Assembly (NCBI GenBank): GCA_942492375.1
Contig: CALOEL010000014.1
Location: forward strand, 1-64,000
Reading direction: 5' to 3'
Source of the DNA: JAHEAO01 sp942492375
GTDB taxonomy: Bacteria; Pseudomonadota; Alphaproteobacteria; Rhodobacterales; Rhodobacteraceae
Length of the DNA stretch: 64,000 bases
Shown: positions 57,392 through 64,000 of the stretch, piece after piece
How the letters are laid out: each line of letters begins with the position of its first letter
Numbering within the stretch: position 1 is the stretch's first letter
Program-made: the position numbers and the translations under genes
Notes under the pieces: generated by a model
Told to the model about the DNA's origin: nothing
Seen by the model: only the letters and a program-made list of their open reading frames with translations
Databases searched by the model: none

Positions 57392-58216
57392 ATGGAAAGA
57401 TTGGAAGCGGCTCTTGAAAAAGCCCGCGAGAAGCGGCGGAGCGCTGGCATCGATGACACGCTGGTCAAGAAACCGCAGCAGCGGGGCGGTGTCGCGCGAT
57501 CGGTTTGGGCGGACTTGCCCGAAATCACGATTTCCAACCGCCATGCGCACGCCAACAGGCTTGCCGCGATCGGTCCGGGTCCGCTTTCCGGACCTTACGA
57601 CATGCTCAGGTCCCGCGCCCTGCACAGCATGGAAAGCAACCGATGGAAGCGCCTGGCCATTACCTCACCGACCGGTGGCTGCGGCAAAAGCACGGTTGCC
57701 ACGAATCTGGCGCTGAGCTTCGCCCGTCAGCCAGAGCAAAGGGTCATTCTTCTGGACCTCGACCTGCGTCGCCCGGCCTTGCACAAGATTTTGCCCCACA
57801 GGCCGATGCACGGTTTGAGCGAGGTGGTGAAAGGGCAGATCGAAGCGGAAGACCATTTCGTCCGGTACGGCGAAAACCTTGCAGTCGGCTTGAACTCGAA
57901 GCCCACAAGCAGCCCCGCCGAATTGCTGCAGTCGCAGCAAATGACTGATTTCCTGATGAAAATAGAGACGCGCTTTCAGCCGAGCCTGATGATATTCGAC
58001 ATGCCGCCGATGCTGATGAGCGACGACAACGTCGGCTTTCTGAAGAACGTCGATTGCGCCTTGCTGATCGGCGCGGCCGAAAGTTCGACGGTTAGCCAGT
58101 TGGACATCTGCGAAAAAGACTTGGTGGAGCTTACCAATGTTCTCGGGATCGTCTTGAACAAATGCCGTTTTACCGACAGTTCTACCGGGTACGACTATGA
58201 CTACGACTATTCATAA
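57392..58216 (+). CDS. Bacterial tyrosine kinase of the CpsD/CapB family
   Basis: A 274-residue BY-kinase with a P-loop: Walker A SPTGGCGKST (about 92-101), Walker A' VILLDLDLRRP (about 118-128), and Walker B LMIFDMPPM. The C-terminus is a Tyr cluster (GYDYDYDYS), the expected autophosphorylation tail. The kinase lacks its own Wzz-type membrane domain, so it should need a separate chain-length partner; none is in the window. It controls polymer length and export in related systems. Confidence 0.88.
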   Translation: MERLEAALEKAREKRRSAGIDDTLVKKPQQRGGVARSVWADLPEITISNRHAHANRLAAIGPGPLSGPYDMLRSRALHSMESNRWKRLAITSPTGGCGKSTVATNLALSFARQPEQRVILLDLDLRRPALHKILPHRPMHGLSEVVKGQIEAEDHFVRYGENLAVGLNSKPTSSPAELLQSQQMTDFLMKIETRFQPSLMIFDMPPMLMSDDNVGFLKNVDCALLIGAAESSTVSQLDICEKDLVELTNVLGIVLNKCRFTDSSTGYDYDYDYS

Positions 58217-58254
58217 GATCCGATTCGACGGATCGGCGCTAAGCAATCGCATTT

Positions 58255-58283
58255 AACCTGCTGAATTTTGCAGGTTTCTTTTC
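58255..58283 (+). terminator. Rho-independent terminator after the tyrosine kinase gene
   Basis: AACCTGC (58,255-58,261), loop TGAATTTT, GCAGGTT (58,270-58,276), then TCTTTTC. It lies 38 bp after the kinase stop, separating ATPase-kinase from the exporter-barrel unit. Confidence 0.75.
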
Positions 58284-58405
58284 AAGCCGACTGTTGCCCA
58301 ACCGTAACGGGCCGGGATTCCGGGTGTTCGAATGGTGAATGAAAATTGTTTGAAACCAAGGTTCCATGCTAGGGATCGATTAACTGACGTGAAGGGAGTG
58401 CAAAA

Positions 58406-58999
58406 ATGTCGAGAATGCTGTTGAGCGTTCTGTCGCTGTTCATCTTCGGCTCTTTTGCCATGGCGCAAAGCTCGTACCAGATCAGGCCCGGCGATGTGCT
58501 GCGAATCGAAGTTTTGGAAGATGAATCGCTGAACCGCGACGCCGTCGTGCTTCCGGACGGCACGGTTTCCATGCCGCTCGTCGGCAGTATTCCCGCAAGC
58601 GGTCAAACCGTCGAAGGCATCCGCAGCCGCATCGCCTCTGGGCTCGCGCCGAATTTCGCGTCTGAACCGACCGTGTTCGTCGCGGTAAGTTCACTTGCGG
58701 AACGCACCACTGCCGACACGCCGACAATCCACATCTTCGTCATGGGCGAGGTGACGACACCCGGAAAGACGGAAGTCGAACGGGGCACGAGCCTGTTGCA
58801 GTTTCTTGCGCAGGCTGGCGGTTTCACCCGGTTCGCGGCAACCAAGCGGATCCAGTTGCGGCGGACGGACTCAAAGACCGGTCAACAGAGAGTCTACGTG
58901 TTCAACTACCGTGCGGTCGAACTGGGCCAGGCCGCAAGTTCCGTGACGCTAAGGGACGGTGACGTCATCGTCGTGCCGGAACGCAGGCTTTTCGAGTAG
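58406..58999 (+). CDS. Wza-type polysaccharide export protein
   Basis: A 197-residue exported protein with a signal peptide (MSRMLLSVLSLFIFGSFAMA), a Poly_export domain (YQIRPGDVLRIEVLEDESLN; VVLPDGTVSMPLVGSI) and a SLBB-type domain (VMGEVTTPGKTEVERGTSLL). There is no lipobox Cys and the length is about half of E. coli Wza, which carries an extra outer-membrane helix. This short form is common in XrtA-type loci; passage through the outer membrane may use the barrel encoded next. AAGGGAG precedes the ATG. Confidence 0.87.
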   Translation: MSRMLLSVLSLFIFGSFAMAQSSYQIRPGDVLRIEVLEDESLNRDAVVLPDGTVSMPLVGSIPASGQTVEGIRSRIASGLAPNFASEPTVFVAVSSLAERTTADTPTIHIFVMGEVTTPGKTEVERGTSLLQFLAQAGGFTRFAATKRIQLRRTDSKTGQQRVYVFNYRAVELGQAASSVTLRDGDVIVVPERRLFE

Positions 59000-59006
59000 G
59001 AGCGAC

Positions 59007-60383
59007 ATGGGGCGGGGCAACAAACTTGGAACGGCTGGAATTGCAATAGCAACCGCCGTTGCTGGCATGAATACAAGCTGGGCGCAGGAAGAACTTCCAA
59101 CGCCTGTCCTTCTATTGGAGCTGGGCACCGAGTTTCGTGCCGACGACAACGCCGATCTGGTCGTGGATCCATCCGGAACGACCTATACGGTGTCAGAGCT
59201 TTTCGGCCTCACTTACTTGTCGGAGACTCGCACACAAACCCTCAGGCTGTCTTTCAGCGGCGCGCTCCAAATCGAGGACGGGCCGGATTCGGGCATTTCG
59301 ACTGATGTCGATTCTCCGCTTCTTGAATTTGCCTATCGCCGCGAAGGGGCAAATTCTGCGCTGGATCTCTCTGCCTTCTATGAGCGCTCGGATGTCAGCG
59401 ACTTCGACACGCTGGACGACCTCACGCCAGAGGATCTGATTGTGGATTCCGGGACGCTGCGCAGCTATGGCGCGGATGTCGCGCTCAGCTTCGGCACAGA
59501 AGCGCCCGTTGGTTCCACCGTCTATGCGCGGAACCGGGTTCGCGATTATGAAGACACCAGCGACCCGGATCTTGCTGACAACACGCTGTATGAATATGGC
59601 GGATCTGTAGATCTGCGTGTCTCGCCGGTCACCGAGGTCAGTCTGAACCTGGACCGCGAAGACTATTCCGAAGAAGGCCCTTTGGCGTTCGACAGGAACG
59701 AGACCAGTGTTTCCGTTGGCGTGACCCACGAATTGAGACGCGGCCTTACGATCTTGGGTGAACTTGGCTATTCGCAAACCGAAACGACAGAGGCCGGCGA
59801 ACCGCCTGACTATGATTCGGTTTTCGGAAGTGTCGATTTCATCCAAGAAGTATCGAACGGTTCGTATAGTGGCGGTCTGGCATTCGAGCACCGGTCCGAA
59901 GATTCCGACAGGATCTGGCTGGAATTCGGCAGGGCCATGGATCTACGCAACGGCGAACTGTCCTTCGGGCTGACCCTGACCACCACCGATGAGGATGATC
60001 TCAGCTTGCTTGGTTCGCTCGATCTGACACAGGAATTCAAGCGCAGCACTCTGTCGGTCTTCCTGAACCAGTCGATCGTATCGAACGACAATGACGAGGA
60101 TGAGCAGCTATCCCGTCTGGGCGTTGACTATCTTTACGAGATCAACTCGGTTTCCAATGTGACACTGGCTATGGAGGTCAGCCGCACATCGGATGCGGGT
60201 GCGGGGACGACCGAAGAAGTGACGCGCGCGGACCTGACAGCGGTTTACACCCGCGAACTCACGCCCGATTGGGACCTGAACGTCGGGTACGAACGGCAGT
60301 ATTACAAAGAGGAAGGTACCGGAAGCGCCGATTCGAACGCCGTTTTCGTGTCCCTGACCAGGGACTTCGCGTTCAGCTTCTGA
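59007..60383 (+). CDS. Outer-membrane beta-barrel protein of the exopolysaccharide locus
   Basis: A 458-residue protein with a signal peptide (cleavage near SWAQ/EE) and a body of alternating acidic/polar and aromatic strands ending in aromatic residues (SLTRDFAFSF), the C-terminal signature of outer-membrane barrels. It resembles the PEP-CTERM-associated outer-membrane protein found in exosortase loci. TAGGAG lies before ATG 59,007, overlapping the exporter's stop codon, so the two are coupled. A role as outer-membrane conduit is inferred. Confidence 0.72.
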   Translation: MGRGNKLGTAGIAIATAVAGMNTSWAQEELPTPVLLLELGTEFRADDNADLVVDPSGTTYTVSELFGLTYLSETRTQTLRLSFSGALQIEDGPDSGISTDVDSPLLEFAYRREGANSALDLSAFYERSDVSDFDTLDDLTPEDLIVDSGTLRSYGADVALSFGTEAPVGSTVYARNRVRDYEDTSDPDLADNTLYEYGGSVDLRVSPVTEVSLNLDREDYSEEGPLAFDRNETSVSVGVTHELRRGLTILGELGYSQTETTEAGEPPDYDSVFGSVDFIQEVSNGSYSGGLAFEHRSEDSDRIWLEFGRAMDLRNGELSFGLTLTTTDEDDLSLLGSLDLTQEFKRSTLSVFLNQSIVSNDNDEDEQLSRLGVDYLYEINSVSNVTLAMEVSRTSDAGAGTTEEVTRADLTAVYTRELTPDWDLNVGYERQYYKEEGTGSADSNAVFVSLTRDFAFSF

Positions 60384-60398
60384 CTGATCGCATCCAGA

Positions 60399-61667
60399 TC
60401 AAAGCGGGTTGGCGAGGAGCTTGCCATCTTGAACGCCGGTGATCTGAACCGGCAGGATCGAGCCTTCTGTCCGGTCAGCGGATAACAGCACTTCTGCGAA
60501 CTGCTCGGTCCGCCCCATCCGCGGGCTTTCCATCAGCACGGGCTGCACGGTTCTTGCTTGTCTTGCCAGATGCGCCGCAACCGCCCGTTCGCCGACGATC
60601 CGAAGCCGCGCAGCCCGATCGCGGATCACCCTGCCGTCCACTTGAGGCATTCGCGCCGCCGGCGTGCCCGGACGCGGCGAATAGGGAAAGACGTGAAGCC
60701 ATGTGAGGTCGCATTCTTCCACCAGCGCCAGCGAATTGGCGAACATGTCATCATTCTCTGTCGGAAAGCCCGCGATGATATCCGCGCCGAAGGTCATGTC
60801 GGGCCGTCGCCGCCGGGCTTCAGCGCAAAATCTTATCGCATCTTCGCGTGAATGACGCCGCTTCATCCGCTTCAGGATCATGTCGTCACCCGCTTGCAAG
60901 GACAGATGCAGGTGGGGCATAAGACGCGGTTCTTCCGCAATGGCGAGCATCAGGCTCTCGTCCGCCTCGATCGAGTCGATCGAGGAAATCCTCAGACGCG
61001 GCAGATCGGGGACGAGTTTCAGGATCCGAAGAACCAGATCGCCCAGTCTTGATTGACCGGGCAGGTCAGCGCCCCAGCTTGTCAGATCGACACCGGTCAG
61101 CACGACCTCCTTGTAGCCCCGCTCTGTCAACCGCCTTATCTGCTCGACCACGACCCCGGCGGGGACCGAGCGAGAGTTGCCGCGGCCGAAAGGAATGATG
61201 CAGAACGTGCACCGATGATCGCAGCCATTCTGAACCTGCACATAGGCTCGGCTGCGCTGGCCAAAACCATCGATGAGGTGTCCGGCAGTTTCGGTGACGG
61301 ACATGATGTCATCGACCTGCACCGGTTCTGTCGTTCCTATGAAGTCGGCACTCAATGTGGTCCAGGTCTCGGGCCGCATCTTCTCTGCGTTGCCGATAAC
61401 GAAATCGACCTCGTCCATAGCCGAGAACGTTTCTGGCTCGGTCTGGGCGGCGCAGCCTGTGACGATCAGACGTGCCTCGGGGTTCTTGCGCCGCAGCCGG
61501 CGTATCTCTTGCCGCGCCTTGCGGACAGCCTCGCCGGTAACGGCGCAGGTGTTGACGATGACCGCGTCCTGCACCCCGGCCTCGGCGCATAACGCCTTCA
61601 TCGCCTCGGTCTCGTAGGAGTTGAGACGGCACCCGAGTGTTGCAAAGACAGGCGGTCGCGCGGTCAT
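60399..61667 (-). CDS. mtaB: tRNA t6A37 methylthiotransferase MtaB
   Basis: A 422-residue radical-SAM methylthiotransferase converting t6A37 to ms2t6A37 in tRNAs reading ANN codons. The N-terminal UPF0004 domain carries three Cys (LGCRLNSYE, NTCAVTGEA, TGCAAQ), then the radical-SAM motif VQNGCDHRCTFCIIPFGRG. The TRAM domain is at the end (LLSADRTEGSILPVQI). The start at 61,667 overlaps the dapF stop as ATGA, so the genes are coupled. Confidence 0.93.
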   Translation of the reverse strand: MTARPPVFATLGCRLNSYETEAMKALCAEAGVQDAVIVNTCAVTGEAVRKARQEIRRLRRKNPEARLIVTGCAAQTEPETFSAMDEVDFVIGNAEKMRPETWTTLSADFIGTTEPVQVDDIMSVTETAGHLIDGFGQRSRAYVQVQNGCDHRCTFCIIPFGRGNSRSVPAGVVVEQIRRLTERGYKEVVLTGVDLTSWGADLPGQSRLGDLVLRILKLVPDLPRLRISSIDSIEADESLMLAIAEEPRLMPHLHLSLQAGDDMILKRMKRRHSREDAIRFCAEARRRRPDMTFGADIIAGFPTENDDMFANSLALVEECDLTWLHVFPYSPRPGTPAARMPQVDGRVIRDRAARLRIVGERAVAAHLARQARTVQPVLMESPRMGRTEQFAEVLLSADRTEGSILPVQITGVQDGKLLANPL

Positions 61668-62503
61668 GATATGGCCCGCAGAAAGGTGGGCGAAAGCGTG
61701 CCGTCGAAAACGTGAGCAACGGGTCCGGTCATCCAGACGCCATCGTCGCGCCAAGCTAGCTCCAGCCAACCGCCGTCGACCTGCATCCGGACCCGGCGGC
61801 CCGTCAGACCCCGCAGGTGAGTGGCGACCACCGTCGCGCAAGCGCCAGAGCCACAGGCCAGAGTGATCCCGGTCCCTCGCTCCCAGACCCGCATACGCAC
61901 CTCGTCGCGCGCTCGAACTTCGGCGAATTCGACATTCGTGGCCTGTGGAAACAGCGGGTCATGCTCGACCGCCGCTCCGCGTTCAGCCACATCCACGGCT
62001 TCGGCATCTTCAACCAGGAAGACGCAGTGCGGATTGCCCATGCCGACGGCAACCGGGTCGCCGGGCAGAGGCAAGTGTTGGAGATCGACCTCATGCGAGA
62101 GCGGCACTTCGGTCCAAGTAAGTTGCGGAATACCCATGTTTACAGAGACCAAGCCGGCCTTCGTGCGCCGCGCCGCAAGTGTGCCGCGCCGGGTACGGAT
62201 GGTGACTTCACTCTTGTCGCTTTCGCGCAGGATCAGATCGGCGACGCAACGGGTAGCGTTGCCACATGCGCCGGCGATCGTGCCATCCGCATTCCAGAAA
62301 TCCAGATCGACATCGGCGGAATCGCTGTCCCTGATCTCGGCCAACTGGTCGAACCCGACTCCTCGGTTGCGATCCCCGATGGCGCGGGCCAATGCGGCAT
62401 CCGTCACAGCTTCCCGGCCCCGTGAATCGATGATCACAAAGTCATTGCCCAGCCCATGCATTTTCATGATGGCGAGCCCGTCGGAGGCCAGCGTTTTCCA
62501 CAT
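61664..62503 (-). CDS. dapF: Diaminopimelate epimerase
   Basis: A 279-residue cofactor-free epimerase making meso-diaminopimelate from the LL form. The two catalytic Cys lie in ACGNATRCVADL and ACGSGACATVVA; KMHGLGNDFVIIDSRG is the N-terminal signature. ATG 62,503 is used, but an internal ATG at 62,467 directly before KMHGLGND is equally plausible. With dapD, dapE and asd nearby, much of the lysine branch is in this window. Confidence 0.94.
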   Translation of the reverse strand: MWKTLASDGLAIMKMHGLGNDFVIIDSRGREAVTDAALARAIGDRNRGVGFDQLAEIRDSDSADVDLDFWNADGTIAGACGNATRCVADLILRESDKSEVTIRTRRGTLAARRTKAGLVSVNMGIPQLTWTEVPLSHEVDLQHLPLPGDPVAVGMGNPHCVFLVEDAEAVDVAERGAAVEHDPLFPQATNVEFAEVRARDEVRMRVWERGTGITLACGSGACATVVATHLRGLTGRRVRMQVDGGWLELAWRDDGVWMTGPVAHVFDGTLSPTFLRAIS

Positions 62504-62558
62504 AGACGGCGCTATAGCGTGACCGCGACCGATTTGAAAGAACGGGGTGGTTTTTCTC

Positions 62559-62587
62559 TTGACGCTATATAGGGAGCCGTTTAGGCA
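62559..62587 (+). promoter_or_regulatory. Candidate promoter of tRNA-Lys
   Basis: TTGACG and TAGGCA, 17 bp apart, place the transcription start just before the tRNA at 62,598. The -35 is good, the -10 poor. Confidence 0.4.
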
Positions 62588-62597
62588 AACGCCTCGT

Positions 62598-62673
62598 GGG
62601 CCCGTAGCTCAGTTGGTAGAGCAACTGACTTTTAATCAGTGGGTCACAGGTTCGAATCCTGTCGGGCTCACCA
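62598..62673 (+). tRNA. tRNA-Lys (anticodon UUU)
   Basis: A 76-base cloverleaf: acceptor GGGCCCG/CGGGCTC, D-arm GCTC-AGTTGGTAGA-GAGC type, anticodon stem ACTGA/TCAGT with loop CTTTTAA (anticodon TTT), T-arm ACAGGTTCGAATCCTGT, and an encoded CCA. All stems pair. Confidence 0.97.
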
Positions 62674-62765
62674 TATTTACCTGCAGAATCAGGGCCGAAT
62701 GGCCCGAGACGCGGGGTGTGTCGCGGCAATCCAACAGTCAAGACTGAGCCGGCCCGTCATGGCTC

Positions 62766-63788
62766 CTAGCCCTTCCTGAGCACTCTCTGACCCAGAACTT
62801 CGGCGATCTGCACCGCATTCAAGGCCGCGCCCTTGCGCAGGTTGTCGGACACGCACCAGAGGTTCAATCCGTTGTCGATCGTCTGATCCTGACGAATGCG
62901 GCTGACGAAGGTGGCATAGTCGCCCACGCATTCGACAGGTGTCACGTAGCCGCCATCCTCACGCTTGTCGACGACCAGTACACCGGGTGACTGGCGCAGG
63001 ATGTCCCGCGCCTCGTCCTCGTCCAGATGCTCCTCGAACTCGATATTCACTGCTTCGGAATGGCCCACGAACACCGGCACGCGGACACAGGTTGCGGTGA
63101 CCTTGATCGAGGGGTCGATGATCTTCTTGGTTTCGGCCACCATCTTCCATTCTTCCTTGGTCTGGCCATCTTCCATGAAGACGTCGATATGAGGAATGAC
63201 ATTGAAGGCGATCTGCTTGGTGAACTTCGACGCGGCGACCTCTTGCCCCGGCACGTACATGCCCTTGGTCTGGTCCCAAAGCTCGTCGATCGCCTCCTTG
63301 CCGGCCCCGGAAACCGATTGGTAAGTCGAAACCACGACACGCTTGATCTTCGCGCGGTCATGAAGCGGCTTCAGCGCCACCACCATCTGCGCCGTCGAGC
63401 AATTGGGGTTGGCGATGATGTTCTTCTTCGAATAACCCTCGATCGCGTCGGCATTCACCTCGGGCACGATCAGCGGCACGTCCGGGTCGTAGCGGTAGAG
63501 CGAGGAGTTGTCGATCACAACGCAACCCGTCTTTGCAGCCTTCGGTGCATAGGACTTGGTGGCCTCTGAGCCGACCGCAAAAAGAGCGATGTCCCAGCCG
63601 GTAAAATCGAAAGTGTCCAGATCCTTGGTTTTGAGGGTCTTGTCGCCAAAGCTGACCTCGGTGCCCATCGATTTACGCGAGGCAAGCGCCGCGATCTCGT
63701 CAACGGGAAACTGGCGCTCTGCCAGGATGTTCAGCATTTCGCGGCCCACGTTGCCCGTGGCGCCCGCGACGACGACCTTGTAGCCCAT
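62766..63788 (-). CDS. asd: Aspartate-semialdehyde dehydrogenase
   Basis: A 340-residue NADP enzyme converting aspartyl phosphate to the semialdehyde, the branch point to lysine/diaminopimelate, threonine and methionine. NADP-binding GATGNVGREM is at the N-terminus, the active-site Cys130 is in IANPNCSTAQM, and the catalytic His region is near the middle (CVRVPVFVGHSEAV). It faces tRNA-Lys across 92 bp. Confidence 0.96.
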   Translation of the reverse strand: MGYKVVVAGATGNVGREMLNILAERQFPVDEIAALASRKSMGTEVSFGDKTLKTKDLDTFDFTGWDIALFAVGSEATKSYAPKAAKTGCVVIDNSSLYRYDPDVPLIVPEVNADAIEGYSKKNIIANPNCSTAQMVVALKPLHDRAKIKRVVVSTYQSVSGAGKEAIDELWDQTKGMYVPGQEVAASKFTKQIAFNVIPHIDVFMEDGQTKEEWKMVAETKKIIDPSIKVTATCVRVPVFVGHSEAVNIEFEEHLDEDEARDILRQSPGVLVVDKREDGGYVTPVECVGDYATFVSRIRQDQTIDNGLNLWCVSDNLRKGAALNAVQIAEVLGQRVLRKG

Positions 63789-63872
63789 TTCGCCCTCCTT
63801 CGGGTCATTGGATCAGACGCTGCCACTTACCGGATCGTCCGGGGGCCGAAAAGGGGCTTTTCTTTTTCCAGC

Positions 63873-64000
63873 TCAGGTCATGGTGTGAAGTGTGACCCTC
63901 GGATCGGTCTCGACCAATTGGCGGACGAATTCAGCCTCGCGGCCGAAATCGTGCGGGACATCCTTCGCACTCCGGCTGCCGGTCAGCGATTTGCTGGCGA
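63873..64000 (-). CDS. C-terminal end of an unidentified gene (runs off the window)
   Basis: About 41 codons open to the window edge, ending in TGA at 63,873-63,875. The translation (ending VETDPRVTLHTMT) has coding-like composition. Too short to name. A short stem (GAAAAG/CTTTTC near 63,850) follows and may be a weak terminator. Confidence 0.45.
   Translation of the reverse strand, partial: ASKSLTGSRSAKDVPHDFGREAEFVRQLVETDPRVTLHTMT

Noticed and set aside
1..64000. CRISPR array, prophage, gene-transfer-agent cluster or insertion sequence
   Set aside because: No direct-repeat spacers, phage structural genes, transposase frames or terminal repeats seen on either strand.

Overview
The window looks like a chromosomal contig end from a GC-rich alphaproteobacterium of the Rhodobacteraceae (Roseobacter-type). 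The grounds are gene content and gene style: dnaA-dnaN-recF-gyrB together, serC-serA, IalB-like and Hint_2-type secreted proteins, a motB-flgE flagellar order, and TTAA-N7-TTAA (CtrA-type) sites. The family assignment is an inference from protein similarity as remembered, not from a search.

Positions 1-13,983 are not ordinary extra sequence. They are a damaged, inverted second copy of 13,993-about 27,825, folded back around a 9-base loop at 13,984-13,992. The first bases closely match an Oxford Nanopore sequencing adapter. The left arm is a mosaic. About 38-370 matches the right arm. About 370-2,780 is a diverged orthologous version, as if taken from a related strain. About 2,800-7,400 matches with scattered indels. 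About 7,400-10,000 is almost clean. About 10,000-13,980 is very noisy, with runs of 16 and 12 G. I read this as an uncorrected fold-back read at a contig end. The left-arm genes are listed as broken copies; the biology should be read from the right arm.

13,993-28,066 (right arm): a truncated endonuclease/exonuclease/phosphatase-family gene at the fold, a lytic transglycosylase, RNase R, a DUF2064 protein, dapE (one apparent homopolymer frameshift), two adjacent Hint-domain proteins, dapD with a small downstream gene, a LOG-family protein, rlmN, an IalB-like protein and an asparaginase. 28,060-31,924 carries serine biosynthesis: serB on one strand, serC-serA with a candidate serC leader on the other. 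33,181-41,519 is replication core (gyrB, recF, dnaN, dnaA, with LysE- and VOC-family genes inserted) followed by rpsT. 41,617-45,679 holds an enoyl-CoA hydratase, mutM, ubiE and ubiB.

45,611-51,858 contains a phosphotransferase and then flagellar genes: flgD, fliK, a FlgJ-like rod-binding protein, a FlgN-like protein, flagellin, flgE and motB. Flagellin and flgE are both cut at one head-on junction near 49,660, so the genes expected between them (rest of flagellin, end of flgE, probably flgK/flgL/flgI) are absent. 51,938-60,383 is a rhomboid protease followed by an exopolysaccharide locus of the type that accompanies exosortase (XrtA/EpsH) systems: TPR lipoprotein, sugar transferase, ExeA-like ATPase, tyrosine kinase, Wza-like exporter and an outer-membrane barrel protein. 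It is arranged around a 500-bp divergent control region with a perfect CtrA-type site. No exosortase gene is in the window.

60,399-64,000 has mtaB, dapF, tRNA-Lys(UUU), asd and the end of one more gene. dapD, dapE, dapF and asd together give much of the succinylase route to meso-diaminopimelate and lysine.
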